DNA of 64,000 nt from Paludibacteraceae bacterium (GCA_024399655.1 JAKSNP010000004.1:57491-121490), one strand, 5' to 3'; numbered from the stretch's first letter, positions 1 through 9,360 are shown. Made by a program: numbers and translations. The notes: generated from the sequence alone by a model not told the origin.

Positions 1-62
1 GGCAACCGGCTGCCAATAGGCATATGGCGGCTATATATAACCAATTCTTCACGATTCTGCTT

Positions 63-932
63 TTATTTTGCCAAATGTTCCAAATAGCGTCCGTAAGCGG
101 TTTTTATTTCTTTGCCCAATTCACGCATCTTGTCCGTGCTGATCCATCCGTTGCGCCATGCTATCTCCTCTATGCAGGCTACATAAAAACCTTGACGGTT
201 CTGAATGGTTGCAATAAAGTTGCCTGCTTCGAGCAGACTGTCGCAATTACCGGTATCCAACCAGGCGAAACCGCGACCGAATAACTTCACTTGCAAAGTG
301 CCTTCTTCCAAATAAAGTTTGTTCAAATCGGTTATTTCGTATTCGCCACGGGCTGACGGTTGGAGTGCTGCGGCTTTCTCGCACACCGTTTGATCATAAA
401 AATACAATCCGGGTACGGCATAATTGCTCTTCGGCTGTTGTGGCTTTTCTTCAAGGCTCAGCACTTTGCCGCTTTGGTCGAATTCTACTACACCGTATGC
501 TCGGGGATCGGCCACTTCATAGCCGAATATGCAGGCCCCTTTCGCTTTTTCCCCTACGGCTACGGCTTCTCGAAGCATCTGGCTGAATCCTTGTCCGTAG
601 AACATGTTGTCTCCCAAAATCAGACAACCGGGTTCTCCGTTCAGAAATTCTTTACCTAATACGAAGGCTTGAGCCAAACCGTTCGGCACCAATTGTACTT
701 TGTATTCCAAATGCATTCCGATACGGCTTCCGTCACCCAACAGTTCTTCAAACATAGGCAGATCTCTCGGGGTGGAGATAATCAGCACCTCGCGGATTCC
801 GGCTAGCATGAGGGTCGACAACGGATAATATATCATCGGCTTGTCATATACAGGCATTATCTGTTTGCTGATAGCTTTGCTCAGGGGGTACAACCTGGTT
901 GCACTTCCGCCTGCAAGAATGATTCCCTTCAT
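63..932 (-). CDS. rfbA: Glucose-1-phosphate thymidylyltransferase
   Basis: Joins dTTP and glucose-1-phosphate to give dTDP-glucose, the first step of dTDP-rhamnose and related deoxysugar synthesis in the cytoplasm. The 289-residue protein has the family length. The nucleotide loop [11 protein letters not shown] is at residues 6-16 (Ala11 where Gly is usual), the [13 protein letters not shown] substrate motif starts at 27, and the metal-binding LGDN ends in D108-N109. I start at the ATG at 932, which gives the canonical MKGIILAGG; an in-frame TTG lies 9 nt upstream. It is read from the leftward half of a divergent promoter pair shared with thiL. No rfbB, C or D gene is adjacent inside the window; they may lie to the left of position 1. 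Confidence 0.95.
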   Translation of the reverse strand: MKGIILAGGSATRLYPLSKAISKQIMPVYDKPMIYYPLSTLMLAGIREVLIISTPRDLPMFEELLGDGSRIGMHLEYKVQLVPNGLAQAFVLGKEFLNGEPGCLILGDNMFYGQGFSQMLREAVAVGEKAKGACIFGYEVADPRAYGVVEFDQSGKVLSLEEKPQQPKSNYAVPGLYFYDQTVCEKAAALQPSARGEYEITDLNKLYLEEGTLQVKLFGRGFAWLDTGNCDSLLEAGNFIATIQNRQGFYVACIEEIAWRNGWISTDKMRELGKEIKTAYGRYLEHLAK

Positions 933-952
933 CGTTTTCAAATTTTAGCCTG

Positions 953-984
953 CAAAATTACAAAAATATTTGCATATATGCAAA
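953..984 (-). promoter_or_regulatory. Promoter of rfbA
   Basis: Read on the minus strand: TTTG (981-984), 20 nt, TAATTTTG (953-960), a full Bacteroidetes housekeeping promoter. Its -33 box is one arm of the palindrome TTTGCATATATGCAAA (969-984), whose other arm is the -33 box of the thiL promoter. Confidence 0.75.
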
Positions 985-1000
985 AAAAAGCGTAACTTTG
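969..1000 (+). promoter_or_regulatory. Promoter of thiL
   Basis: TTTG (969-972), 20 nt, TAACTTTG (993-1000). It interlocks with the rfbA promoter, so two polymerases probably cannot occupy both at once. The start codon lies only about 5-15 nt beyond the expected transcription start. Confidence 0.75.
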
Positions 1001-1010
1001 CAGCAAATTT

Positions 1011-2066
1011 ATGCATTTTATGGATAGAACTGAAATTTCTACGCTTGGTGAATTCGGTTTGATCAAACATTTGACCGAAAAATTAAATTTCCAACAGCCT
1101 TCCACAGTCGTCGGAGTAGGTGATGATGCTGCCGTAATGAATTTTGATGGCAGTCGGGTTTTGATGACCACTGACTTGCTTCTCGAGGGTATTCATTTCA
1201 ATCTTGAATATGTACCCCTCAAACATTTGGGATATAAAGCTGCCGTTGTCAATTTTTCCGATATTTATGCCATGAATGGAACGCCCACACAGATTACTGT
1301 CGGATTGGGTATATCCTCACGCTTCTCGGTGGAAGATATGGAGCAACTCTATAGCGGAATTCGTCTTGCTTGCGAGCGATACGGAGTGGATTTGGTCGGC
1401 GGCGACACCTGTGCCAGTGTCAATGGTCTTACAATAGCGATCACTTGTTTAGGCAAGGCTGCACCGGAAGATATCGTTTATCGTAACGGAGCCAAAGTGA
1501 ACGACCTTATTTGTGTTACGGGTAACCTCGGTACGGCATATATGGGCTTGCAGTTGCTGGAGCGCGAACGCATCGCTCAAAGAGGCAATAGCTCTGGCGA
1601 ACAGATTGCTGCATTTGAGGGTAGGGAATATTTGTTGGAACGCCAACTCAAACCCGAAGCACGCCGTGATATAATCGCGCGTCTTCGTGAGGCGGGTATT
1701 CATCCTACGGCCATGATGGATATTTCTGACGGATTGTCCTCTGAAATCAAACATATCTGCCAACTCAGCGGTGTGGGGTGCGCTATCTATGAAGATAAGA
1801 TTCCTATCGATTTCAAAGCCGCTGAATTGGCCGAGGAGATGAATCTCAATATCGTCACCTGTGCTCTCAATGGAGGAGAGGATTACGAACTTCTTTTCAC
1901 CTGCGATATCAACGACTACGAAAAACTTATTCCGATTGAGGATGTCTATTTGGTCGGACATATCACCAAACCCGAATACGGAACGTTGCTCATAGGTCGG
2001 AATGGAGAGGAATTGTCTTTGCAGGCGCAAGGATGGCAGGCTTTCGATAACGAGATAAAATTGTAA
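1011..2066 (+). CDS. thiL: Thiamine-monophosphate kinase
   Basis: Phosphorylates thiamine monophosphate to thiamine pyrophosphate with ATP, the last step of thiamine cofactor synthesis. The 351 residues show the AIR-synthase-like fold motifs of ThiL: VGVGDDAAV at about 34-42 (Mg/phosphate binding), the NFSDIYAMNGTP segment near 80-93, VGGDT near 128 and a late MMDISDGL motif. The start is either the ATG at 1011 or the one at 1020; with a transcription start near 1005 both give very short leaders. It is the first gene of a plus-strand series with the sugar-modification genes, and its link to them is probably only transcriptional. Confidence 0.93.
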   Translation: MHFMDRTEISTLGEFGLIKHLTEKLNFQQPSTVVGVGDDAAVMNFDGSRVLMTTDLLLEGIHFNLEYVPLKHLGYKAAVVNFSDIYAMNGTPTQITVGLGISSRFSVEDMEQLYSGIRLACERYGVDLVGGDTCASVNGLTIAITCLGKAAPEDIVYRNGAKVNDLICVTGNLGTAYMGLQLLERERIAQRGNSSGEQIAAFEGREYLLERQLKPEARRDIIARLREAGIHPTAMMDISDGLSSEIKHICQLSGVGCAIYEDKIPIDFKAAELAEEMNLNIVTCALNGGEDYELLFTCDINDYEKLIPIEDVYLVGHITKPEYGTLLIGRNGEELSLQAQGWQAFDNEIKL

Positions 2067-2076
2067 TATTAGGTTT

Positions 2077-3195
2077 ATGAAGATTGTAATTCTTGGTACG
2101 GCATATCCTTTCCGTGGAGGTTTGGCCACTTTCAACGAGCGTCTTGCAAGGCAGTTCCTGCAAGAAGGGCATCAGGTGGAGGTTTGGACATTTACCCTCC
2201 AATACCCCTCGTTCCTTTTCCCTGGTAAAACGCAATATTCAACCGAGAAGCAACCTGCTGGATTGATAATTAAACGTTGTCTTAATTCTTGCAATCCGTT
2301 CAATTGGTGGAAAGTCGGCCGTGCTTTGCGTCAGGCGGCTCCCGATCTGCTCATTTGTTGCTATTGGATGGCTTTCTTTGCTCCTGCTTACGGATTGGCT
2401 TGCCGTCTTGCTCGTCGCAACCGTCATACGCGCTGCATCGCTTTGGTTCACAATATGTTCCCTCACGAAAAAAACGTTCTGGATCGTTTCTTCGCTCCCT
2501 ATTTTGTCAAAAGTCAGGACGCGTTTGTGGCTCTCTCTGATAGTGTGGTGCAGCAGATTCATTCTCTTACCCCAGCTCCGGCTGCTTTCTCTCCGCATCC
2601 CATCTACGACCATTATGGCGAACGTATGTCCAAACAGGAAGCTTGTCAGGCTTTGGGGCTCGATCCTTCCCGCAAATACCTGCTGTTCTTTGGATTGGTA
2701 AGGGCTTACAAAGGATTGGATCTTTTGTTGGATGCCATGGCTTTATTGCCCGAAAAACCCTATCTTTTGGTGGCTGGTGAATTCTACGAGGACGAGGAAA
2801 AGTACCGCAATCAAATACAGCGTTTGCAATTGACAGATTTTGTTATCCTCCGCAACGAATTCATTCCGGATGCCGACCTCCGAAAATATTTTGGAGCGGC
2901 CGATTTGGTTGTGCAACCCTATAAATCCGCCACTCAATCGGGTGTTACGCAGGTGGCTTTTCATTTCGAAAAACCGATGCTTGTCACCAATGTGGGCGGC
3001 TTGGGCGAAATAGTTCATCACGGATGTATGGGATATGCCGTTCAGCCGGATCCTGCTTCTATTGCCGAAGCGCTCCGCGATTATTTTGAAAATAATCGAC
3101 AGTCTGATTTCGTAGATTATCTGCGCAACGAAAAATCCAAATACGATTGGGATAAGATGACGGCGCAGTTCTATCTGCTTATGGATCGTTTGTAA
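2077..3195 (+). CDS. Glycosyltransferase, family 4
   Basis: A GT-B glycosyltransferase of the GT4 family, likely adding a sugar to a surface polysaccharide or lipid carrier on the cytoplasmic side. The N-terminal half begins with GTAYPFRGGLATFNERLA, the usual acceptor-domain glycine-rich entry. The C-terminal Rossmann half contains LLFFGLVRAYKGLDLLLDA (about residues 203-221) and the donor-binding stretch SGVTQVAFHFEKPMLVTNVGG near 290-310. At 372 residues it has the usual length. It begins 10 nt after thiL and is followed by nucleotidyltransferase and phosphatase genes. Donor and acceptor cannot be told from sequence. Confidence 0.87.
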   Translation: MKIVILGTAYPFRGGLATFNERLARQFLQEGHQVEVWTFTLQYPSFLFPGKTQYSTEKQPAGLIIKRCLNSCNPFNWWKVGRALRQAAPDLLICCYWMAFFAPAYGLACRLARRNRHTRCIALVHNMFPHEKNVLDRFFAPYFVKSQDAFVALSDSVVQQIHSLTPAPAAFSPHPIYDHYGERMSKQEACQALGLDPSRKYLLFFGLVRAYKGLDLLLDAMALLPEKPYLLVAGEFYEDEEKYRNQIQRLQLTDFVILRNEFIPDADLRKYFGAADLVVQPYKSATQSGVTQVAFHFEKPMLVTNVGGLGEIVHHGCMGYAVQPDPASIAEALRDYFENNRQSDFVDYLRNEKSKYDWDKMTAQFYLLMDRL

Positions 3196-3216
3196 ATCAA
3201 GTGAAATAACTTGTAC

Positions 3217-3915
3217 ATGAAAAATATCGCAGTTATATTGGCTTCAGGTGTAGGCAAAAGGGCCGGAGGTGATTTGCCGAAACAGTTCCGACTCCTTTCC
3301 GATGGTCGCTCGGTACTCGAAACATGTGTAGATGCGTTCGAGAAGTCCCCTTCTGTCGATCATATCCTGATAGTTTCGCATCCCGACTATATATCTTTGG
3401 TACAGCAGTCGATGTTGGCTTGTGGTTGGCAGAAAATCATCGATATCGTTCCCGGGGGCGCTGAACGTTGGCAGTCGTCTTTCAATGCGGTTTCTTTCCT
3501 GCATGATTGGTGTGCTGCCTCATCCGATATTTCCTGCCTTTCCGAGGTCAATGTTCTCCTCCACGATTGTGCTCGCCCGTTTGTCAGTCAGCGGATCCTC
3601 TCCGATGTATGCGATGCGCTCCTTCAATATCCGGCTGTTACGGTCGCTGTTCCGGCTGTGGATACGATGTATGTCGTGCAGGATAATTGCCTTGTATCTA
3701 TCCCTCCGCGGACTTCTATGTATCGTGCCCAAACACCGCAGGCTTTCCGCCTTGCCCTTGTTTACGAGGCTTATCTAACTGTCCTTTCGCATGATACATC
3801 TCTCATCACCGATGATATAGGAGTCTTGCGGCTCGCCTGCCCCGACCGACAGGTCTATATTGTTCAAGGGGAAGAAAACAACCGAAAACTGACTTTTAAT
3901 CAGGATTTTGCCTGA
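3217..3915 (+). CDS. IspD/TarI-family cytidylyltransferase
   Basis: Transfers CMP from CTP to a phosphorylated polyol. The family holds IspD (methylerythritol phosphate, isoprenoid pathway) and TarI/Bcs1-type enzymes (ribitol-5-phosphate for surface polymers). The 232 residues have the signature VILASGVGKRAGGDLPKQF at 6-24 (Gly-rich loop with Lys), the LLHDCARPF motif near 110 and TDDIGVL near 200. I start at ATG 3217 instead of the in-frame TTG 6 nt before it. Its setting among glycan genes (HAD phosphatase, LicC-like fusion, LicD) makes a CDP-polyol role possible, but it may equally be the cell's IspD; sequence alone does not decide. Confidence 0.8.
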   Translation: MKNIAVILASGVGKRAGGDLPKQFRLLSDGRSVLETCVDAFEKSPSVDHILIVSHPDYISLVQQSMLACGWQKIIDIVPGGAERWQSSFNAVSFLHDWCAASSDISCLSEVNVLLHDCARPFVSQRILSDVCDALLQYPAVTVAVPAVDTMYVVQDNCLVSIPPRTSMYRAQTPQAFRLALVYEAYLTVLSHDTSLITDDIGVLRLACPDRQVYIVQGEENNRKLTFNQDFA

Positions 3916-3942
3916 TCCTTTGATTTTGAACTGATTTTGCTT

Positions 3943-4494
3943 ATGAAAGATATACGGCTTTTTCTTACAGATGTGGATGGCTGCCTTACGGATGGCGGTA
4001 TGTACTATAGCGCCAATGGCGATGAACTCAAGCGTTTTTGTGTTTACGACGGCATGGGGATGGTCTTGCTGTCCCAACAAGGTATCCGTTGCGGTATTCT
4101 TACCAGCGAAACTACGGATATTGTTCGCAACAGGGCTCGTAAATTGAATCTGGATTATCTCTATATGGGAGTCGGGCGTCGCAAGGACCTTACTCCCGTT
4201 CTGCGTTTTGCTCCGGCGCTCGCCGAACCAGTTGCCTTGCCGTATATGTCCAAACTGGACGCCTGTCTCGCTATCTGTGACGAATTGGGAATTTCCCTCC
4301 AGCAGGTTTGCTATGTGGGTGATGATGTCAACGATATCGATATCTTGAGTAAGGTCGGTCTTCCGGCTTGTCCCGCTAATGCTTTGCCTGAAATTCAGGC
4401 TATCCCCGATATCCTTCATCTCCAACATAAAGGTGGCGATGGCGCTATTCGTGAACTTTGTGAGATGATTTTACACAACAATAATATATTATAA
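3943..4494 (+). CDS. KdsC-like HAD phosphatase
   Basis: A compact HAD hydrolase of the KdsC/YrbI class (183 residues, no cap domain, usually a tetramer), removing phosphate from a sugar or sugar-acid phosphate. Motif I is LFLTDVDGCLTDG at 6-18 (nucleophile D11, acid D13); motif II threonine lies in ILTSETTD near 56; motif III/IV is YVGDDVNDIDIL near 125. In known pathways such proteins act on Kdo-8-phosphate or related acids next to cytidylyltransferases, which fits the neighbours. No Kdo-8-phosphate synthase is nearby, so the substrate is unknown. The gene ends 1 nt before the next start codon, so translation is probably coupled. Confidence 0.82.
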   Translation: MKDIRLFLTDVDGCLTDGGMYYSANGDELKRFCVYDGMGMVLLSQQGIRCGILTSETTDIVRNRARKLNLDYLYMGVGRRKDLTPVLRFAPALAEPVALPYMSKLDACLAICDELGISLQQVCYVGDDVNDIDILSKVGLPACPANALPEIQAIPDILHLQHKGGDGAIRELCEMILHNNNIL

Positions 4495-4495
4495 T

Positions 4496-6283
4496 ATGCA
4501 AGCGATTATTTTGGCTGCCGGCATGGGTAAACGGCTTGGCGAACTCACCAAAGGGAATACAAAATGCATGATTGAAGTCGGAGGGGAAACCCTGATTTCT
4601 CGCCTGTTGCATCAATTGGATAAGTATCAATTGGCCCGTATTGTTCTCGTCGTCGGTTACAAAGCGGCTGAACTGCGACAGTATCTGGCTTCTGTTCAGG
4701 TCAATACGCCGCTTGAATTTGTCGAGAATACTATTTATGATACCACCAACAATATCTACTCGCTCTATATGGCCAAATCTTGGCTCGAACAGGACGATAC
4801 GCTCCTTTTTGAGTCGGATATTATTATGGAAGATGCTGTAATTGAGCGCCTGGTTTCCAACCCTTATCCCAATCTCGCTTTGGTGGATAAGTTCGAGAGT
4901 TGGATGGATGGTACCGTGGTTACGCTTGATGATGAAAATAGAATCTTGCGATTCATCCCTAATAGTCAGTTCCGCTATGCGGAAATTCCGTCTTACTACA
5001 AAACGGTTAATGTCTACAAATTCTCGCGTTCTTTCTCACAATCGATGTATGTCCCCTTCCTGGAAGCCTATTGCAAGGCATTGGGACGTAACGAATACTA
5101 CGAGCAGGTGCTTCGCGTAATCACAATGTTGGATAATTCGGGAATGCGTGCTTTACCCTTGAATGGCGAAAAATGGTATGAGATTGATGATATCCAGGAT
5201 TTGGATATCGCTGAATCGATGTTTACCGAGCATTCTTTTGATCTGTTATGCTCGCGGTATGGAGGTTATTGGCGTTATCCGCAGCTCCTGGATTTCTGTT
5301 ATCTGGTCAATCCCTATTTTCCCAATCAGCGCCTGCGCGACGAACTGTCTGCTAATTTCAATCGCCTTCTTACCGAATATCCGTCCGGACAACGCGTCAA
5401 CAGCCTTTTGGCTGCCAAGGATTTTGGCGTTCGTCAGGATTATATTGCTGTCGGAAACGGGGCTGCCGAATTGATCAAAGCGCTTTGTGAACAGATGATC
5501 GGACGCGTGGGGGTTATCCGACCTACTTTTGAGGAATATCCCAATCGCCTGATGCCCGAGCAGCTGGTGGTCTTCAACGCTACTGCACCTGATTTCCGTT
5601 ATTCGGCGGATGATTTGATGAACTTCTTTGCCGACAAGGATATTTGGTCGCTCGTCCTAATCAATCCCGATAATCCCTCGGGCAACTACATCCCCTTTGA
5701 GGATTGTATCCGATTGGCGGAGTGGTGCCGGAATCGTGATATCGTTTTTGTGCTTGACGAGAGTTTTATTGATTTCTCCACCGAGCATCCTACGTTCTTC
5801 TCCGATGCACTTTTGGAGCGTTTCAACCGTCTCGTGGTCCTCAAAAGTATATCCAAGTCTTATGGCGTTCCCGGACTTCGTTTGGGTATCGCTGCCTCGT
5901 CCAATGCCGCTTTGATGACCAATTTGCGTCGTTCACTTTCTATATGGAACATCAATTCGTTTGCGGAGTTTTATTTGCAGATTATGGGCAAGTATCAACG
6001 CCCGTATGCTGAGGCTATGGATAGATTCCGTGAAGAGCGTTCGCGCTTTGTGGATGCTTTGCAATCGGTTCCTTATTTGCGTGTCCTGCCTTCCGAAGCC
6101 AATTATGTGCTTTGTGAAGTGCTCGCTCCTCATTCTCCGCGTGAATTGGCTGTCCGTCTTCTCAAAGAACGCGGAATTCTTATCAAAGATTGTTCTTCCA
6201 AATGTGCTGCGCCTTACATCCGACTTGCAGTAAGGGACACTCATGACAACGATATGTTGGTTCAAAGTTTGCTCGAATTATGA
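4496..6283 (+). CDS. Nucleotidyltransferase-aminotransferase fusion
   Basis: A two-domain enzyme of 595 residues. Residues 1-240 are a LicC-like NTP transferase (LAAGMGKRLGELTKGNTKCM at 6-25, YDTTNNIYSLY near 80, ESDIIM near 108). Residues about 245-595 are a fold-type I PLP enzyme of the HisC/CobD group, with NPDNPSGN and the Schiff-base lysine K454 in SISKSYGVPGLRLG. The same domain order is known from PntC proteins that make CMP-aminoethylphosphonate; an alternative is a CobD-like amino-acid-phosphate decarboxylase giving CDP-ethanolamine-like products. No PEP mutase lies in the window. A LicD-type transferase 2.3 kb downstream could use the product. The start overlaps no gene and follows the HAD stop by 1 nt. 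Confidence 0.85.
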   Translation: MQAIILAAGMGKRLGELTKGNTKCMIEVGGETLISRLLHQLDKYQLARIVLVVGYKAAELRQYLASVQVNTPLEFVENTIYDTTNNIYSLYMAKSWLEQDDTLLFESDIIMEDAVIERLVSNPYPNLALVDKFESWMDGTVVTLDDENRILRFIPNSQFRYAEIPSYYKTVNVYKFSRSFSQSMYVPFLEAYCKALGRNEYYEQVLRVITMLDNSGMRALPLNGEKWYEIDDIQDLDIAESMFTEHSFDLLCSRYGGYWRYPQLLDFCYLVNPYFPNQRLRDELSANFNRLLTEYPSGQRVNSLLAAKDFGVRQDYIAVGNGAAELIKALCEQMIGRVGVIRPTFEEYPNRLMPEQLVVFNATAPDFRYSADDLMNFFADKDIWSLVLINPDNPSGNYIPFEDCIRLAEWCRNRDIVFVLDESFIDFSTEHPTFFSDALLERFNRLVVLKSISKSYGVPGLRLGIAASSNAALMTNLRRSLSIWNINSFAEFYLQIMGKYQRPYAEAMDRFREERSRFVDALQSVPYLRVLPSEANYVLCEVLAPHSPRELAVRLLKERGILIKDCSSKCAAPYIRLAVRDTHDNDMLVQSLLEL

Positions 6284-7284
6284 CGGATATTTGTATTTGC
6301 GGAGGTGGCTCGTTAGGGCATGTCGTAGCTGCTGTGCTCAGTAGTCGGGCTGATTGTCGTGTACATTTGTTGACGGCCCGTCCGCAACTCTGGCAACATG
6401 CTGTCCGTTGTGTCGATCCGGACGGGCGTGTCTTCTCCGGACCCTTGCATATCGTCACTTCCGATCCGGCCGAGGTTATCCCCCAATGCTCGGTCGTCTT
6501 GCTTTGTCTTCCGGGATTCCTGATTGAGCGGACACTTCGTCAGATTAAGCCGTTCATATCGTCTCAGGCAGTCGGCTCTATTGTGTCCAGCACGGGATTC
6601 TTTTTCCGGGCGCACGAAATTTTCCCCTCTTCGGCGTCGTTGTTCGGTTTCCAACGTGTACCCTTTATCGCTCGTGTCGAACAGTATGGCAGTAGTGCTT
6701 TGTTGCTCGGATATAAGAAACAACTCTTTTTGGCTACCGAAAACCTGCCTTCTGCCTTCATCGATTCTTGGTCCGAATGGTTGCAGACCCCCGTTGCTCC
6801 ACTTTCATCCTATCTCGAAGCCGCACTCACCAATAGCAATCCTTTGCTTCATCCCTCCCGCCTTTACGGCATGTGGCATGATTGGCACGAGGGGCTTTGC
6901 TATCCACAGCAGACTTATTTCTATGCTCAATGGGATATCTTTTCGGCTCAAACCTACATCGATTGCGATAACGAATTCCAACAACTCACTCGTTCACTCG
7001 GGATTCAGATTCCTTCCGTGCTTGACTATTATGAAAGCGTGGATGCCGGCTCTTTGATGAATAAACTGCGTTCGATTGAAGCTTTCAAACCGATTCTCGC
7101 CCCTATGGTTCAAACGGATGGAGGGTGGATTCCTGATTTCTCCAGTCGTTATTTTACGGAGGATTTCCCGTTCGGCTTGCAGTTGGTTCGTGATTTGGCG
7201 GCTTCTCGCTCGCTTCCTACTCCCGTAATCGATCGAGTACTTGCTTGGGGAAATAGTCATCTTCCCTCTGCCCGTCAAATATGA
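6280..7284 (+). CDS. Octopine dehydrogenase-like NAD(P) oxidoreductase
   Basis: Resembles the NAD/NADP octopine/nopaline dehydrogenase family, which reductively joins an amino acid to a 2-oxo acid or oxidises related hydroxy acids. The N-terminal Rossmann fold begins ICICGGGSLGHVVAAVLSS (GGGSLG at 8-13). The all-helical C-terminal part has SNPLLHPSRLYGMW near 187-200, matching the conserved asparagine-histidine region of the family. It overlaps the fusion gene by 4 nt (ATGA), so the two are translated together and probably act in one pathway. At 334 residues it is slightly short for the family. Substrate unknown. Confidence 0.72.
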   Translation: MTDICICGGGSLGHVVAAVLSSRADCRVHLLTARPQLWQHAVRCVDPDGRVFSGPLHIVTSDPAEVIPQCSVVLLCLPGFLIERTLRQIKPFISSQAVGSIVSSTGFFFRAHEIFPSSASLFGFQRVPFIARVEQYGSSALLLGYKKQLFLATENLPSAFIDSWSEWLQTPVAPLSSYLEAALTNSNPLLHPSRLYGMWHDWHEGLCYPQQTYFYAQWDIFSAQTYIDCDNEFQQLTRSLGIQIPSVLDYYESVDAGSLMNKLRSIEAFKPILAPMVQTDGGWIPDFSSRYFTEDFPFGLQLVRDLAASRSLPTPVIDRVLAWGNSHLPSARQI

Positions 7285-7345
7285 TTGCTGATATACATAC
7301 AAACCGAAATTTAGTTTTTTTGTCCAACCGAAATCTTTTTAGCTT

Positions 7346-7687
7346 ATGACTCAAATCGATCCGAAATATCCGATTCAAGAAATTCATGGAAAACTTCGCC
7401 GGGAAGATGATGTTTACTTCCGTATGCGAAATGGTAAAATGCAGACGGTTCATTTCAAACATCCGCGTACCTCTTTTTCCGAAAGGGAGAAGGCTGTCCG
7501 CAAATCATTTGGTTCAAGGGCCCATCAGGCTTCTCTGATTTTCCATGATCCTCAATTGTCGGCTGCTTATCTTGATGGATTCAATGCTCAAAAGGACCTC
7601 ACCGATGCCGAGGGAAATTTCATCGGCCAGCGTTCTTTTTATCATTATATCCTCTCGCATTTGCCTCAGGAGTCTGTCGAGAGCTAA
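7346..7687 (+). CDS. Conserved hypothetical protein
   Basis: A soluble 113-residue protein with no signal peptide, no membrane segment and no motif I recognise. It is polar and basic, with a YFRMRNGKMQTVHFKHPR segment at 24-41 and a C-terminal half rich in aromatic residues. It follows the oxidoreductase by 61 nt and is the last gene before an AT-rich gap. Codon use looks like its neighbours, so I take it as a real gene; nothing ties it to glycan synthesis except position. Confidence 0.6.
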   Translation: MTQIDPKYPIQEIHGKLRREDDVYFRMRNGKMQTVHFKHPRTSFSEREKAVRKSFGSRAHQASLIFHDPQLSAAYLDGFNAQKDLTDAEGNFIGQRSFYHYILSHLPQESVES

Positions 7688-8556
7688 ACGTAACATAACC
7701 GATAGGTGAAGGGACTTTCCCTGTTGGGTGTAAACGGCATTTCCCTTTGGGTGGAATGGTTTGTCTTTGGTGTTTGATTTTGGTGACTGACATAGTGTTT
7801 GAATTCATGTTTGTTTGATTTCTTTGGTTTGTTTTCCCGCTCCTTCTTCCGTTGCTATAGCGTGCTTCCTACTACTATTATACCCCATGATTGGCCAAAA
7901 TGAAAATGTTTGGGCATTTTTTTTCGTTATAGGGGTGTTTTTGGATGTTCTGATAATTGCTTTTGCTTGATTTTCGTGTTTTTTCCTTCTTGTGTTCTTC
8001 TCCATCGTGCGTATCTCGTCCTCACAAACTCTTGCACTTTTGCACATTTGCATAAAAAAAAGAGTCGAATGGAAGAGATGCAAAAAACGCCATCGGAAAG
8101 GCTGAAAAAATAGGGGGGTATGGGGTTACTAATTATTATAGTATAATATAAATATTTTTTTTGGCACTTTCGCTCACAAAATTATGCAAAAGTGCAAAAC
8201 TCCCCTGATATCATACCATTCGGTTTTCGCTCTTGTGATAGCTGCTAAGTGCTTGTAAATGAGTGATATAATATATTTCTGTTTCCGAATGGTGACCGAT
8301 ACGTTACTATAACCTTCATGATGGTTTTGTTTGTTTTTTTGTGTTTGTATCACCATTTTCTATTCGTTTTTATGCAAAAAATGTCAGATTTATGTCTGAT
8401 TCGTATCTCCTTCATCTCGGTTTTATTTTAGGAATATCTTGGGTTCATTTCCAATACATCTCGGTTTTTATCGGGTTTTTGTAGGGATGTTTCCATCCTT
8501 TCTTCTCGCTCATATTCTTCTTTTTTTGCCTCTATCTGTCGTTTTTTCACCATATA
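7688..8556. other. AT-rich intergenic region
   Basis: About 870 nt without a convincing gene. Open frames here are short, lysine/phenylalanine rich and lack promoters. The region holds an inverted pair of 18-mers, TTTTGCACATTTGCATAA (8038-8055) and its near-complement (8182-8199, one mismatch). Composition is distinctly more AT-rich than the flanks, as is common at boundaries of exchangeable glycan cassettes. Confidence 0.6.
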
Positions 8557-8588
8557 TTTGCATATTCCCCAAAAATGTTGTATCTTTG
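8557..8588 (+). promoter_or_regulatory. Promoter of the licD-like gene
   Basis: TTTG (8557-8560), 20 nt, TATCTTTG (8581-8588). The expected transcript begins near 8594, about 30 nt before the ATG at 8625. It carries a 5-codon minireading frame (ATG at 8594). Confidence 0.75.
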
Positions 8589-8624
8589 CAGCATGTTTAT
8601 TTATGATTAGCATTGGCTTTTCTT

Positions 8625-9317
8625 ATGATGAGAGATATTATTGTAAAAATATTGATAAAACTAGGAATGTATAAATTTGTTGTCGAATGCATCAATAAAG
8701 TTAAGTTTGCTATTTTTGCTTCTCGTATGCAAAAAAATGGTTTGGCTATGTTGACTGCAGTTGACAGGGTTCTTTCTGATATGGGGGTACAAGTCTTTTT
8801 GACTTATGGAACTTTGCTTGGAGCCTATCGTGATCATGGTTTTATTTCCTATGACCCTGATATTGATTTAGGCGTTTTGGGCGCTTCTGTACCCGAGGAT
8901 ATGCATGAGCGTATGGCCAAAGCAGGTTTTCGCCTTTATAGACAGAATGTGCTTGCAAATACGCAAACTGTCGTTGAGGAAACTTATATATATAGAAAAT
9001 TGCATCTGGATATTTTTTATTATCTTACTGACGGTGATGATTACTATAGTGTTATTCAGCGTAAGCACGAATATAAAGATTGGAAAGAGGCAAATCTTAC
9101 TGATGGTTTCCCTTGCGATAGATCGTATGTGCCAGCCTGTGATTTTAAACGCAGAGAATTCTTGGGCTTGCAGATTTGGATGCCTGTAGATACGGACGGA
9201 TGGTTACGCGCCATCTATTCAGATTCTTATATGACGCCAATTAAGAATTGGGATGCTAAAAACTATAAAACGCGCATCGTTCATACAAACGAACGTAGTT
9301 ATCGCAGGTTGTTTTAA
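8625..9317 (+). CDS. LicD-family phosphotransferase
   Basis: LicD proteins transfer a phospho-alcohol (phosphocholine, phosphoethanolamine or polyol phosphate) from a CDP carrier to a surface glycan. The diagnostic block is at residues 59-84: YGTLLGAYRDHGFISYDPDID, with the metal-binding DPDID at 77-81, as in LicD/fukutin nucleotidyltransferase-fold enzymes. Length is 230 residues, typical of the short members. I start at ATG 8625 downstream of a clear promoter; ATG 8628 is also possible. It is more AT-rich than the genes to its left, and with the next gene it may be a separately acquired cassette. The CDP donor could come from the cytidylyltransferases at 3.2-6.3 kb. Confidence 0.83.
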   Translation: MMRDIIVKILIKLGMYKFVVECINKVKFAIFASRMQKNGLAMLTAVDRVLSDMGVQVFLTYGTLLGAYRDHGFISYDPDIDLGVLGASVPEDMHERMAKAGFRLYRQNVLANTQTVVEETYIYRKLHLDIFYYLTDGDDYYSVIQRKHEYKDWKEANLTDGFPCDRSYVPACDFKRREFLGLQIWMPVDTDGWLRAIYSDSYMTPIKNWDAKNYKTRIVHTNERSYRRLF

Positions 9318-9360
9318 ATGATGGAGGAAACTCTAATATCTTTTTTTTTCTTTGTTTGTT

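Noticed and set aside
7910-8113. Short frames in the 7.7-8.5 kb gap
   Set aside because: Very AT-rich, Phe/Ser/Lys-biased, no promoter or start signal; they look like chance frames.
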